A stretch of 64,000 bases of DNA from contig NZ_JADPJH010000022.1 of the NCBI RefSeq assembly GCF_023073315.1, forward strand, positions 171,218-235,217, given 5' to 3'. The DNA is from Bradyrhizobium sp. 1 (lineage in GTDB: Bacteria; Pseudomonadota; Alphaproteobacteria; Rhizobiales; Xanthobacteraceae). Positions 42,198 to 51,703 of the stretch are shown here, piece after piece. The position numbers and the translations under genes are program-made. Below the pieces are notes generated by a model. That model saw only the letters and a program-made list of their open reading frames with translations. It ran no database searches and was not told where the DNA came from. Position 1 is the stretch's first letter, and each line of letters begins with the position of its first letter.

Positions 42198-43442
42198 ATG
42201 AATAAAGCACTCTCTGGTGCATTGCGAAGTGCGTTTGGTGCGGCCGCGACGGGCGCATTGCTGGCAGCCTTAAGCCCGGCCTTTGCGGCGGATCCGATCA
42301 AGATCGGCGTGATCGCGGAAGCGCAGGCGATTGCCGGTGCCTCCATTCCGCAGGCGGCGCAGCTCGCCGCCGACGAGATCAATGCGAGCGGCGGCATCGA
42401 CGGTCGCAAGATCGAGATCATCTCCTACGACAATCACTCCTCCTCGGCAGATTCAGTGCGCGCATTCCAGCGTGCTGTGAACGAGGACAAGGTCAACGCG
42501 GTCATCGCCAGCTATATCAGCGAAGTAGTGCTGGCACTGGAGCCCTGGGCCTCGCGGCTGAAGACGCCGTTCGTGACACCCGGCGCTGCCTCCAACGAGA
42601 TCAGTAAGAGCGTCCACGCTGATTACGAGAAGAACAAATACACATTCCACGGCTATCTAACCTCGGCCGCACTGGCACTCTCGGTCTGCGACGGCGCCAA
42701 GGATTTGCTCGTCGACAAAATGCACATGAAGACGGCCGTCATCATGAGCGAGGACGCCGCCTGGACCAAGCCGCTCGATGTCGGCTACGAGGAATGCCTC
42801 CCGAAGATCGGGCTGAAGGTGCTCGACCACATCCGCTTCTCCCCTGATACCACCGACTTCACGCCGATCTTCAATAAGATCGAGGGCTCCAAGCCCGACG
42901 TGATCATCACCGGCATCTCCCATGTCGGCGTGCAGCCGACCGTGCAATGGAAGAACCAGCAGGTGCCGATCCCGATGTTCGGCATCTCTTCGCAAGCGAC
43001 CAACGAGACCTTCGGCAAAGACACCAACCAAGCCGCCGAAGGCGTGCTCTACCAGGGTGTCTCCGGTCCCGGCGTCGCGGTGACGCCGAAGTCAGTGCCA
43101 TTTGCGGAAAACTTCAAGAAGAAGTTCGGCAATTATCCGTCCTATGCCGGCTACACGGCCTATGACGAGGTCTATTACATCGCCGACGCGGTGAAGCGGG
43201 CCGGCTCGACCGACGCCGACAAGCTGGTCGCCGCGCTTGAGACGACCGACTGGGAAGGCACGATCGGCCGCGTCCAGTTCTATGGCAAGGACGATCCGTT
43301 CACTCACTCGATCAAATACGGCAAGGGCCTGATCACCGGGCTGATGCTGCAATGGCAGGATGGCAAGCAGAGCGCGGTTTGGCCCAAGGACGTCGCCAAG
43401 GTCGACGTCAAGTTCCCGAGCTTTATCAAGCTCTCGAACTAG
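42198..43442 (+). CDS. Branched-chain amino acid-type ABC transporter substrate-binding protein (copy 1)
   Basis: 414 residues with a signal peptide ending AALSPAFAA. Type I periplasmic binding fold (Peripla_BP_6): DPIKIGVIAEAQAIAGASIPQAAQLAADEINASGGIDGRKIEI, then NEDKVNAVIASYISEVVLALEPW and YTAYDEVYYIADAVKRAGS. It captures a ligand, an amino acid or related organic compound, for the permease pair downstream. A near-duplicate lies at 46855. First gene of the operon. Confidence 0.9.
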   Translation: MNKALSGALRSAFGAAATGALLAALSPAFAADPIKIGVIAEAQAIAGASIPQAAQLAADEINASGGIDGRKIEIISYDNHSSSADSVRAFQRAVNEDKVNAVIASYISEVVLALEPWASRLKTPFVTPGAASNEISKSVHADYEKNKYTFHGYLTSAALALSVCDGAKDLLVDKMHMKTAVIMSEDAAWTKPLDVGYEECLPKIGLKVLDHIRFSPDTTDFTPIFNKIEGSKPDVIITGISHVGVQPTVQWKNQQVPIPMFGISSQATNETFGKDTNQAAEGVLYQGVSGPGVAVTPKSVPFAENFKKKFGNYPSYAGYTAYDEVYYIADAVKRAGSTDADKLVAALETTDWEGTIGRVQFYGKDDPFTHSIKYGKGLITGLMLQWQDGKQSAVWPKDVAKVDVKFPSFIKLSN

Positions 43443-43451
43443 CCGGAACAG

Positions 43452-43474
43452 CTCCCGGGACCATCTCCCGGGAG
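43452..43474 (+). promoter_or_regulatory. Intercistronic stem-loop between binding protein and permease genes
   Basis: CTCCCGGGA (43452-43460) and TCCCGGGAG (43466-43474), 5-base loop, followed only by TTT. Such hairpins commonly stabilise the binding-protein mRNA or partly terminate so that it is made in excess of the permeases. Confidence 0.55.
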
Positions 43475-43529
43475 TTTCCACGTGCGGCGCGCGCAGCGCC
43501 TTCCCCTCACAGCAGCAGTCCCGACATAG

Positions 43530-44405
43530 ATGCGAGCCTTCCAGATCCTGATCGATGGCTTTGCCATCAGCGCTCTCTACGCCCTCGGTGCCACCGGCTT
43601 CACGCTGATCTTCGGCGTCTCCGGCGTGCTCAACCTCTCCCACGGTGCCATCATGGTGGCGGCAGCGGTGGCCGCCTGGGCCGCCGCCAGCATCCTGAAT
43701 GTCGGCACCTATGCCGGCGCGCTGATCGGGGTCGCCGTCGCCCTCCTCGCCGCCTTTGCCACCTACTTCGCGGTGGTGAAGCCGATCCAGGACTCCCGGC
43801 GCATTCCCAACGAAGAGAAGGAGATCTTCGTCCTCACCGGCACGCTGTTGTGGGGAATCATGATCCAGGAACTGATCGCCTATTTCTTCACCAACAACGC
43901 CAAGACGGTGCTGCCGATCGTCGAAGGCGTGGTCGACGTGCTTGGCGTCCGCACGCCGAAGAATGAGATTTTCACCGCGATCGTGTGCTGCCTCGTGATC
44001 GCGCTGCTGTGGCTGCTGGTGAACCGCACCCGCACCGGCAAGGCAGTGCTGGCCGCCTCGATGAACCCGCGCGGCGTCACCCTGCTGGGGCTCGAGCTCA
44101 CCAACATCTACATCGTGGTCTGGGCAATCTACGGCATCCTCGCTGGCATCGCCGGCGTGTTGCTCGGAATGTTCTTGGGGGTCAGTTCCTACAGCGTCGG
44201 ACCGCTGACGGCGAGCGCGTTCTCGATCGTGGTGCTCGGCGGCCTCGGCAGCGTCTCCGGCTCGCTGATCGCGGCCTTCGTAGTCGGTTATCTCGAAACG
44301 CTCACCGCCTATCTGGTCTCGCCGGCCTACCGCACAATTCCGGCGCTGTTGCTGCTCGTGTTCGTGATGTACATCCGGCCCCAGGGCCTTCTGGGGAGGC
44401 GCTGA
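43530..44405 (+). CDS. ABC transporter permease, LivH type
   Basis: 291 residues, about eight transmembrane helices with the LivH opening QILIDGFAISALYALGATGFTLIFGVSGVLNLSHGA and the EAA-like loop LEGxx: NPRGVTLLGLELTNIYIVVWAIYGILAGIAGVLLG. Forms the membrane channel with the following LivM-type permease. Spaced 87 bp from the binding protein gene and 1 bp from the next. Confidence 0.93.
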   Translation: MRAFQILIDGFAISALYALGATGFTLIFGVSGVLNLSHGAIMVAAAVAAWAAASILNVGTYAGALIGVAVALLAAFATYFAVVKPIQDSRRIPNEEKEIFVLTGTLLWGIMIQELIAYFFTNNAKTVLPIVEGVVDVLGVRTPKNEIFTAIVCCLVIALLWLLVNRTRTGKAVLAASMNPRGVTLLGLELTNIYIVVWAIYGILAGIAGVLLGMFLGVSSYSVGPLTASAFSIVVLGGLGSVSGSLIAAFVVGYLETLTAYLVSPAYRTIPALLLLVFVMYIRPQGLLGRR

Positions 44406-44406
44406 G

Positions 44407-45333
44407 ATGGCCAGCTTCTTTACCACGCGCCTGTTCTTCATCTCGCTCGCGCTCGTCATCATCGCGGCAACGCTGCCACTCTACGTCTCCGGCTATGTGC
44501 TCGGCCTGCTCACCGTCGCATTCTATTTCGGCGTGTTTGCGATGGCCTGGGACCTGCTGTTCGGCTTCGCCGGCGAAGTCAATTTCGGGCCGACCTTCCT
44601 GATCGGCGTCGGCGCCTACACCGCCGGAATCCTCAACGCCCAGTTCGGCTGGTCGGTCTATCTCTGCATCGTGTTAGGGGCGCTCGCCTCTGTCATCGCC
44701 GGCCTGGTGCTGGCCCTCCCGGCGCTACGCGTGCGCGGACCGTATTTCGGCCTGACCACGCTGGTCGCCGTGCTGATGCTGCAGAATTTCATCGTGGTGT
44801 TTGCCGATCTCACCGGGGGCGAGATCGGCCTCACCATCCCCGACGTCATCTCGATCGACGCTGGCGTGAATTACTGGATCGCGCTCGGCTTCATGACGAT
44901 CTCGGCAGCGATCCTCTACGGCCTGTCACAATCGCCTGTTGGCCTCGTGCTGCAAGCGAGCGGCCAGGACCCGGTGCAAGCCGGCGCGCTCGGCTTCAAC
45001 ATCGTCAAGCACAAGCTCGCCGCCTTTATCGTCAGCGCGTTCTTCTCGGGCCTCTCGGGGGCACTGCTGGTGTTCTACTTCGGCACGGCCTCGGTCGGGA
45101 CCGTCGTCGACGTCGCGGTCGGCGTCAATGTCATCGTCTCGGCCGTGCTCGGAGGGCGGCGCACCGTGCTTGGCGCGGCGCTGGGCGCGATCTTCCTGAT
45201 CGTCGCCGGCGAGTTCCTGCGCCCGACCGGCGAGCTTGCGACCTTCATCGTCTCGGCGGTTGCGCTGCTCGTCGTGCTGTTCTTTCCCGGCGGCTTCCTT
45301 GGAGCGGCCCTTTCACGTGAGGCGCGCTCGTGA
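44407..45333 (+). CDS. ABC transporter permease, LivM type
   Basis: 308 residues, about nine transmembrane helices. AMAWDLLFGFAGEVNFGPTFLIGVGAYTAGIL is the LivM signature, and LQASGQDPVQAGALGFNIVKHKLAAFIVSAFFSGLSGALLVF is the coupling region contacting the ATPase. Second half of the translocation pore. Its stop overlaps the start of the fused ATPase. Confidence 0.92.
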   Translation: MASFFTTRLFFISLALVIIAATLPLYVSGYVLGLLTVAFYFGVFAMAWDLLFGFAGEVNFGPTFLIGVGAYTAGILNAQFGWSVYLCIVLGALASVIAGLVLALPALRVRGPYFGLTTLVAVLMLQNFIVVFADLTGGEIGLTIPDVISIDAGVNYWIALGFMTISAAILYGLSQSPVGLVLQASGQDPVQAGALGFNIVKHKLAAFIVSAFFSGLSGALLVFYFGTASVGTVVDVAVGVNVIVSAVLGGRRTVLGAALGAIFLIVAGEFLRPTGELATFIVSAVALLVVLFFPGGFLGAALSREARS

Positions 45334-46814
45334 TGGACATGAGAACATCAAACAGGGCCGCGCTCGAAGTTCGCGGCCTGACCAAGCGCTTTGGCGGATT
45401 GACCGCGGTGAAAGATCTCGGCTTCGAGGTCAACAGCGGCGAGATCTTCGGGCTGATCGGGCCGAACGGCTCAGGCAAGTCGACCGCGATGAAGAGCGTA
45501 ATGGGCATCGAGCGGCCGACCGCGGGCGAAGTGATCTTCGAGGGCGAGAACGTCGCCGGCCTGCCCGCGCACAAGATCGCCCGCAAAGGCTTTGGCATGG
45601 TGTTCCAGCACTCGCGGCCGTTGAACCGGCAGACCGTGCTGGAGAACATCATGGTCGCGCTGCTGCCGGACAGCCTGTTCATGCTGTTTCCGGACAAGGC
45701 GCTGGTCGAGCGCGCCAAATGGATCGCGGACCGCGTCGGGCTCGGCAACGTGATGAATCGCCGCCCGCCGACGCTGCCGTTCGCCGATCTGCGTAGGCTC
45801 GAACTCGCCAAGGCGATCGCGCGTGATCCAAAAGTCGTGCTGGTGGACGAACCCTTCGCCGGGTTGACGCGCGCTGAGGTCGACGTCTTCTCCGACCTGA
45901 TCCGCAGCTTTCGCGATGACGGCCGCGCCGTGATGCTGGTCGACCACAACGTCAAGAGCGTCGCGGCCCTCGTCGACCGCGTGCTCGCGATGTATCTCGG
46001 CGAGGAAATCGTGACCGGCAAAGCCGACGAGGTCATGAAGAACGAGACGGTGCGGCGGGTCTATCTCGGCGGCGCCATCGAGACCCATGCGCGATCCGAG
46101 ACCAGTTTCAAGGACAAGGTGCCGCTGCTCCAGGTCGAGAATGTCAGCGTGTTCTACGGCAAGGCGCAGGCGCTGGAGAACGTCTCGATCCACGTCCATG
46201 AAGGCGAGTTCGTGTCGATCGTCGGCCTCAACGGCGCCGGCAAGACCACGCTGTTCAACACCATCTCCGGGTTCCTGCCCTATGGCGGCGAGATCATGCG
46301 CGGCGGGACGAAGCTGCGCGGCACCAGCCCGGCGAAAATCGCACGCAGCGGTCTCGTGCAATGCCCTGAGTCGCGCGAGCTGTTCGGCGAGATGAGCGTG
46401 CGGGAAAACCTCGATCTCGGCGGGCAGCACCTCTCCGAGCACAAGCGCGCCGCACAGCTCGTTTGGCTATTCGAGCTGTTCCCGATTCTGAAGGAACGGC
46501 AGGGGCAGATGGCGCAGACGCTCTCCGGCGGCGAGCAGCAGATGCTGGCAATCGGCCGCGCGCTGATGATGCAGCCGCAGATCCTGATCCTGGACGAGCC
46601 GACGCTCGGGCTCGCTCCCGTCATCCTCGAACAGCTGTCAAAGGCGCTGACGAAGCTGCGGCAGACCACGTCGATCACGGTGCTGCTCGGCGAGCAGAAC
46701 GTGACCTTCGCGCTGCCGCATGCCGACCGCGTCTATGTGCTGGAGCATGCGCGAATCGTTTGGGAGGGCGATCCCGGCCGCTTCGCGAGTGAGGCCGGTG
46801 CTGATTTTCTGTAG
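45333..46814 (+). CDS. Fused ABC ATPase, LivG-LivF in one chain
   Basis: 493 residues from ATG 45333 (GTG 45330 and ATG 45339 are alternatives). Two complete nucleotide-binding domains are joined: a LivG-type half with Walker A GPNGSGKST and Walker B VVLVDEPFAGL, and from about residue 265 a LivF-type half with GLNGAGKTT, signature TLSGGEQQM and LILDEPTLGL. Normally these are two separate proteins. The signature of the first half is unusual, LPFADLRRLELAKA, where LivG proteins have LPYGxQRRLEIARA, so that ATP site may be degenerate. Energises import by the LivH/LivM-type pore. Confidence 0.93.
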   Translation: MDMRTSNRAALEVRGLTKRFGGLTAVKDLGFEVNSGEIFGLIGPNGSGKSTAMKSVMGIERPTAGEVIFEGENVAGLPAHKIARKGFGMVFQHSRPLNRQTVLENIMVALLPDSLFMLFPDKALVERAKWIADRVGLGNVMNRRPPTLPFADLRRLELAKAIARDPKVVLVDEPFAGLTRAEVDVFSDLIRSFRDDGRAVMLVDHNVKSVAALVDRVLAMYLGEEIVTGKADEVMKNETVRRVYLGGAIETHARSETSFKDKVPLLQVENVSVFYGKAQALENVSIHVHEGEFVSIVGLNGAGKTTLFNTISGFLPYGGEIMRGGTKLRGTSPAKIARSGLVQCPESRELFGEMSVRENLDLGGQHLSEHKRAAQLVWLFELFPILKERQGQMAQTLSGGEQQMLAIGRALMMQPQILILDEPTLGLAPVILEQLSKALTKLRQTTSITVLLGEQNVTFALPHADRVYVLEHARIVWEGDPGRFASEAGADFL

Positions 46815-46854
46815 TTCGTCAACATCAACAAGAACAAGCGAAAGGGAAACGACC

Positions 46855-48093
46855 ATGCGACTATCGACACTTCTCAGTGGCAGCTTCCTCGCCTCGGCGC
46901 TGGCGCTGTGCCTTGCCGCGCCCGCCTACGCGCAGTCGAACGATCCAATCAAGATCGGCGTCATCGCCGAGGTACAGTCGATCGCGGGCGCTGCGACGCC
47001 CGGCGGCGCGCAGATCGCGGCCGACGAGATCAACGCCAAGGGCGGCATCCTCGGTCGCAGGGTCGAGATCGTCACGTATGACAACAAGAGCTCGTCCGCA
47101 GATTCGGTGCGCGCGTTCCAGCGCGCGGTGAGCGAGGACAAGGTCTCCGCTGTGATCGCGAGCTATATCAGCGAGGTCGTGCTGGCGCTGGAACCCTGGG
47201 CGGCGCGGCTGAAGATGCCGCTGATCACGCCGGGTGCAGCCTCGAACGAAATCACCAAGGCGATCCACAACGACTATGAGAAGAACAAATACACGTTCCA
47301 CGGCTATCTGACATCGGCCGCGCAGGCCCAGCTCGTCTGCGACGCCGCGAAGGACCTGCTCGTCGACGAGCTCAAGTTCAAGACGGTCGCGATCATGAGC
47401 GAGGACGCCGCCTGGACCAAGCCGCTCGACGTCGGCTACGAGGCGTGCCTGCCCAAGGCCGGCCTCAAGGTCGTCGAGCATGTGCGCTTCTCGCCTGACA
47501 CCACCGACTTCACGCCGATCTTCAACAACATCGAGAGCAAGAAGCCCGACGTGATCGTCACCGGCATCTCCCATGTCGGCGTACAGCCGACGGTGCAGTG
47601 GAAGAACCAGCAGGTGCCGATCCCGATGTTCGGCATCAGCGCGCAGGCGCTGAGCCCGACTTTCTGGAAGGACACCAATGGCGCCGCCGATGGCGTGCCG
47701 TCGCTGGCGGTCGCAACGCCGGACGTCGCCGTGACCTCCAAGACAAAGCCGTTCGCGGCGGCCTTCAAGGCCAAGTTCGGCAGCCCGCCGGCCTATACCG
47801 GCTACACCGCCTATGACGAGGTCTACTTCATCACGGACGCGATCAAGCGGGCGGGCTCGACTGATCCCGACAAGATGGTCGCCGAGCTCGAGAAGACCGA
47901 CTACGAAGGCACGATCGGACGCATCCAGTTCTACGGCAAGGACGACGAGTTCACCCATGGCATCAAGTCCGGTCCGGGCGCGGTCACCGGCCTCGTCTTC
48001 CAGTGGCAGGATTCCAAGCAGGTCGTGGTCTGGCCGCAGAAGATCGCCGAGGGCAAGCTGAAGTTTCCGAGCTTCGTGAAGCTGTCGCAGTAA
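46855..48093 (+). CDS. Branched-chain amino acid-type ABC transporter substrate-binding protein (copy 2)
   Basis: 412 residues from ATG 46855, preceded by AAGGGA. Signal peptide ends in LCLAAPAYAQ. It is strongly similar along its whole length to the protein at 42198 (for example SRRVEIVTYDNKSSSADSVRAFQRAVSEDKV against ISYDNHSSSADSVRAFQRAVNEDKV, and VQPTVQWKNQQVPIPMFGIS in both), so the operon has duplicated its receptor. The two differ mainly near residues 280-300, which could shift ligand choice. A terminator follows. Confidence 0.9.
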   Translation: MRLSTLLSGSFLASALALCLAAPAYAQSNDPIKIGVIAEVQSIAGAATPGGAQIAADEINAKGGILGRRVEIVTYDNKSSSADSVRAFQRAVSEDKVSAVIASYISEVVLALEPWAARLKMPLITPGAASNEITKAIHNDYEKNKYTFHGYLTSAAQAQLVCDAAKDLLVDELKFKTVAIMSEDAAWTKPLDVGYEACLPKAGLKVVEHVRFSPDTTDFTPIFNNIESKKPDVIVTGISHVGVQPTVQWKNQQVPIPMFGISAQALSPTFWKDTNGAADGVPSLAVATPDVAVTSKTKPFAAAFKAKFGSPPAYTGYTAYDEVYFITDAIKRAGSTDPDKMVAELEKTDYEGTIGRIQFYGKDDEFTHGIKSGPGAVTGLVFQWQDSKQVVVWPQKIAEGKLKFPSFVKLSQ

Positions 48094-48113
48094 TCGGCCC
48101 GCAGCGGCATCAG

Positions 48114-48145
48114 GCCCATCGCTCGCTTGCGAGCGGTGGGCTTTT
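48114..48145 (+). terminator. Rho-independent terminator of the liv-type operon
   Basis: GCCCATCGCTCG (48114-48125) pairs with CGAGCGGTGGGC (48130-48141), one G-U pair, 4-base loop, then TTTT. It closes the transporter operon 20 bp after the second binding protein. Confidence 0.85.
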
Positions 48146-48286
48146 CCGGTGCCCTTCGCAAATGCGTTGTGTGGCGCGGCCGGCGCCGCGTATCGACCTT
48201 GTGCGATGTTGACTTTCCGCCGTGCCGCTCCCCATACTTCGCAAAAAGCAAGACCAATCAACAGACAGGTTTTGAGGGAGGATAGG

Positions 48287-49597
48287 ATGCCGACTTCACG
48301 CAGGCAGCTGCTGAAGGGTTCGGCGGCTGCCGCCGCTGCACTCAGCCTCGATTGGACACGGGCGCAGGCGCAGGCCGAGAATTTGCGCATCGGCCTGATC
48401 TACGATCTGACCGGTCCCTTTGCCGCCGGGGGCTCGGTCGCCTCCTCGGTCGGCGCGCAGATCGCCATCGACCTCGTCAACGAGAAAGGCGGCATCGGCG
48501 GCAAGACCAAAATCGTGCCGGTTGCGGCGGACTCGCAGAGCAAGGCGGATGTCGCCATCAACGAGGCCGAGCGGCTGATCAGCCAGGAAAAGATCGACAT
48601 CATCAACGGCGTCTATTCCAGCGCGCATGCGGTGCCGATGGCGGCGAAAGTCGAGCAGCAGAAGAAGATCCTCTGGATCACGACCGCGGTGTCGACCGCC
48701 GTGTTCAAGGACAAGAACCTGCAATACGTGTTTCGCGCGCAGATCCATTCCGACCAGTACGGCCAGGCGTTTGCGGGCTTCCTCGCCGAGCACGCCAAGG
48801 CCAAGCTCGGCATGGAGCCGGGCGAGGTCAAGGTCGCATTGATCCACGAGGACGGCCCCTATGGCGTCGGCGTTGCCGCAGCGGACGAGGCCTATGCCAA
48901 GCAGGCCGGCATCCAGGTGGTGATGCGCGAGGGCTATTCGGCGTCCGCGCCCGACCTCTCAGTGCTCGTGACCAAACTCAAGCGCGCCAAGGTCGATGTG
49001 ATCTCGCATGCCGGCTACAACCCCGACATCACCCTGTTCCTGCGCCAGGCCCGCGAGAGCGGATTACGCTTCAAGATGCTGTTCGGCGCGGGCGCCGGCT
49101 ACAGCCAGCTCGACAAGCTGCGCGCGACTTTCGGTCCTGACATCGACAATTTCTGCAACATCGATCCGGTGCCGGCGCAACTGCTCGATCCGGCCAAACT
49201 TGCGCCGGGGGTCGGCGACCTGACCAACGCCATGGTCACGCGCTACAAGACCAAGACCGGCGCGACCGACGTGCCGCCGCACTGCTCGATGGGTTTCAAC
49301 CAGACCTGGGTGCTGATCAACAACGTGCTGCCGGTCGCCAAGGAGAAGTATGGCAGCTTCGAGCCCGAAGCCATCCGCAAGGCCGCGCTCGACGTCGACA
49401 TCCCCGCGGGCGGCACCATCCAGGGCTACGGCGTCAAATTCTTCCCGCCGGGCACGCCGATGTCAGGCCAGAACGAGCGCTCGACACCGGTCGTGATGCA
49501 GAACGCCGGCGAGCACATCTCGGTGGTGTGGCCGACCAACATCCGCACGCAAGATCCGGTGTTTCCCCTGCCGAAGGGATCGACTTACGGGGTGTGA
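48287..49597 (+). CDS. ABC transporter substrate-binding protein, Peripla_BP_6 type (third)
   Basis: 436 residues from ATG 48287 with GGGAGGATAGG upstream. N-terminus MPTSRRQLLKGSAAAAAALS is a Tat-like signal. Type I fold: LRIGLIYDLTGPFAAGGSVASSVGAQIAIDLVNEKGGIGGK, YSSAHAVPMAAKVEQQKKILW, and LIHEDGPYGVGVAAADEAYAKQ. Unlike the two preceding receptors it belongs to another subfamily and has its own promoter region behind the terminator. No permease genes follow, so it may share the upstream pore or one elsewhere. Confidence 0.88.
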   Translation: MPTSRRQLLKGSAAAAAALSLDWTRAQAQAENLRIGLIYDLTGPFAAGGSVASSVGAQIAIDLVNEKGGIGGKTKIVPVAADSQSKADVAINEAERLISQEKIDIINGVYSSAHAVPMAAKVEQQKKILWITTAVSTAVFKDKNLQYVFRAQIHSDQYGQAFAGFLAEHAKAKLGMEPGEVKVALIHEDGPYGVGVAAADEAYAKQAGIQVVMREGYSASAPDLSVLVTKLKRAKVDVISHAGYNPDITLFLRQARESGLRFKMLFGAGAGYSQLDKLRATFGPDIDNFCNIDPVPAQLLDPAKLAPGVGDLTNAMVTRYKTKTGATDVPPHCSMGFNQTWVLINNVLPVAKEKYGSFEPEAIRKAALDVDIPAGGTIQGYGVKFFPPGTPMSGQNERSTPVVMQNAGEHISVVWPTNIRTQDPVFPLPKGSTYGV

Positions 49598-49871
49598 GGC
49601 GATGAAGGTGCAGCCTCACCCCTTGTGAGCGGTTCGCCATATCGGCGAGACGAGTGAGAGATTCTCGCGACGCGCGAACATCTCGCTCGTGACTTCGCAA
49701 AACCGCCCCTCGTTCGGCTCTTTCGCGCACCGTCATTGCCATTCACGTTGTTTTCACGCCCCTGGTTGGATTCTCGATCTACGATCACGCGCAGGGCCGG
49801 CTCGCATTTCCGAGCCATCCAGCACGGATCAGAAATTTTCCAATCGTCAATTTCCAGCGATGGGGGTGACA

Positions 49872-50051
49872 ATGCCCGCCATATTCGAATTGCTCTACAA
49901 GGAATTTTGCCGCGCTCGCCTTGCTGAAATGCGCAAACAGCTTCTGCTCACGGGCAAGCATCCCGAACTCCCGCAGGCCGGTGACGATCCAGAAGACGTA
50001 AGCAGGATGGACGCGCAGCACGAAGCAGAAATGAAGCGCGTCAGGAAATAG
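49872..50051 (+). CDS. Small conserved hypothetical protein
   Basis: 59 residues from ATG 49872 behind GGGGGTG; ATG 49860 is an in-frame alternative. MPAIFELLYKEFCRARLAEMRKQLLL followed by a charged tail ending EAEMKRVRK, a helical soluble protein of a short family seen in Bradyrhizobium. Function unknown. The 274 bp before it (49598-49871) shows no other feature. Confidence 0.6.
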   Translation: MPAIFELLYKEFCRARLAEMRKQLLLTGKHPELPQAGDDPEDVSRMDAQHEAEMKRVRK

Positions 50052-50077
50052 CTCGGCAGCGGGCGCGCGGTCGTCCC

Positions 50078-51247
50078 CTACAACACTACGCGCCGCCCCT
50101 CCTCCGCCGCCCAATAGCCGGCGTAATTCACCTTGATCGTCTCATAGGCCAGCGCCAGGTCCGACAGCGGCTGCCGTCCCGTTGCCGCGCATTCCATGAA
50201 ATCCTGAATCTCCTGCAAATAGCCGCGCGTCCATTCCTCCTCCAGGCAGACATATTGCCAGCCGGTTTTGCGGTCGACCTTTTCGGTGATGTAGACGCTG
50301 GCGAGCTTTTCCTCGGAGGTCTGGTAGCTCATCAGATGGTTGTTCGGCGTGATGTTGGCGAACAGCGAACCGCCGGACGTGTAAGTCTCGACCAGATTGC
50401 GCACGCCACCCATGATCATGTCGCCGGAGAACACGGTCGCCTTGGTGCCGTCCGAGAACGTCGCGGTGAGCGTGCCCCAGTCCTCGACGTCGATCGGATT
50501 GGCCTTGATGTAAGTGCGCTCCTCCGGCTTGAGGCTGGCTGTGACGTTGCCGACATCCCCGGTGACGCTGGCGACCTTGATGGTCTCGCCCCGCGCCTTG
50601 GCCTCGACCTGCTTCAGATAAAGCACCGCCGAGAGCGGATGGCAGCCCATGCGGATCAGCGAGCCGCCGCCGGTCATCGCCCATTGCGCGGCATGGGCTG
50701 CGTGCGAACCGGAATGGCTCTCCTCGCCCTTCATGAACAGGATTTTGTCCTTCGTCGCCTTGATGATCTCCGCGGTCTTGGTCACCGCGGGCGCGTAGAT
50801 CCAGTCCTCGGCATACATGAAGAGTTTATCCGTGCGCTCGATCGCGGCCCGCGTGGCGTCCATCTCCTCCAGCACGCGCTCGTACATCTGCGCCTTCGGC
50901 ACGTGCTTGCCGATCGGCTGCTGATCGCCCTCGCGGCCGAAATAGCCGGCGAACGGCTTTTCGCAGATCACGTGCTTGCCGGCCTGCATGCTGGCGATGA
51001 TCATCTCCGCATGAAGGTTGGGCGGGGTGCAGATGTCGACGACGTCAAGCTCACGGTCCGCGATCAGTTCGGCGAAGCTGCGATAGACCTTCGGTATCCC
51101 GTGGTGCCTCGCAAAATCGGCGACGCGATCGCCGCGCGCGGCCACCGCCGCGACCTCGACCTCGACGCCGTAGACGCGCCGGAACGCATACATATGCAGC
51201 TCCGACACGAAGCCGCAGCCGACGAGCCCAACACGAATCCTGGCCAT
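50078..51247 (-). CDS. Gfo/Idh/MocA family NAD(P)-dependent oxidoreductase
   Basis: 389 residues. N-terminal Rossmann RIRVGLVGCGFVSELHMYAFRRV, then VVDICTPPNLHAEMIIASMQAGKHVICEKPFAG, the conserved EKP of the family, and GSLIRMGCHPLSAVLYL with the catalytic-region His. Members oxidise or reduce sugars, inositols and related compounds. A substrate cannot be assigned. It stands as a single gene. Confidence 0.92.
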   Translation of the reverse strand: MARIRVGLVGCGFVSELHMYAFRRVYGVEVEVAAVAARGDRVADFARHHGIPKVYRSFAELIADRELDVVDICTPPNLHAEMIIASMQAGKHVICEKPFAGYFGREGDQQPIGKHVPKAQMYERVLEEMDATRAAIERTDKLFMYAEDWIYAPAVTKTAEIIKATKDKILFMKGEESHSGSHAAHAAQWAMTGGGSLIRMGCHPLSAVLYLKQVEAKARGETIKVASVTGDVGNVTASLKPEERTYIKANPIDVEDWGTLTATFSDGTKATVFSGDMIMGGVRNLVETYTSGGSLFANITPNNHLMSYQTSEEKLASVYITEKVDRKTGWQYVCLEEEWTRGYLQEIQDFMECAATGRQPLSDLALAYETIKVNYAGYWAAEEGRRVVL

Positions 51248-51290
51248 AGCGCCCCCTTGCTTTGGGCGGCACTATAGCGCGCTCACAGGC

Positions 51291-51602
51291 CTATTCCACC
51301 GAGACCCGCACCACGCCGGCGCTCATCATGCCGAGCGCGCGGGCGGCCGGCACCGAGAGATCGACGATCCGGCCACGGATGAAGGGACCGCGATCGTTGA
51401 CGCGGCACTGGATCGTGCGCCCGCTGTAGGACACTTTCAGAACGCTGCCGAACGGCCGCGTGCGATGGGCGCAGGTCAACTCACCTTTGCCGGCCTTTCC
51501 GTATCCGTAATATGAGGCAAGCCCACTCTCGGCGTGGGCGGCAGAAAAAGCTGAAAGCGAGAAGGTGGCAAGGCAAGAAAATAGCTTGGTCTGCGCTCGC
51601 AC
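51291..51602 (-). CDS. Small RlpA-like septal ring lytic transglycosylase family protein
   Basis: 103 residues from GTG 51602, with GGAG 8 bp upstream; the frame is open further upstream but lacks a start of this quality. Signal peptide MRAQTKLFSCLATFSLSAFSAAHAE, then the double-psi beta-barrel: GLASYYGYGKAGKGELTCAHRTRPFGSVLKV, IQCRVNDRGPFIRGRIVDLS with the catalytic Asp of RlpA enzymes. It lacks a SPOR domain, so it is one of the short types of the family. Acts on peptidoglycan in the periplasm. Confidence 0.82.
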   Translation of the reverse strand: MRAQTKLFSCLATFSLSAFSAAHAESGLASYYGYGKAGKGELTCAHRTRPFGSVLKVSYSGRTIQCRVNDRGPFIRGRIVDLSVPAARALGMMSAGVVRVSVE

Positions 51603-51703
51603 GGCATCGCTCCGGTTGGCCCTGCCCGGAGCGCAAACGTTTGTTGGTTCCCGCAGGTTCCTGGCCCCTGCCGGGCTATGCCCGGCAGTGGCATCACAGT
51701 TTG

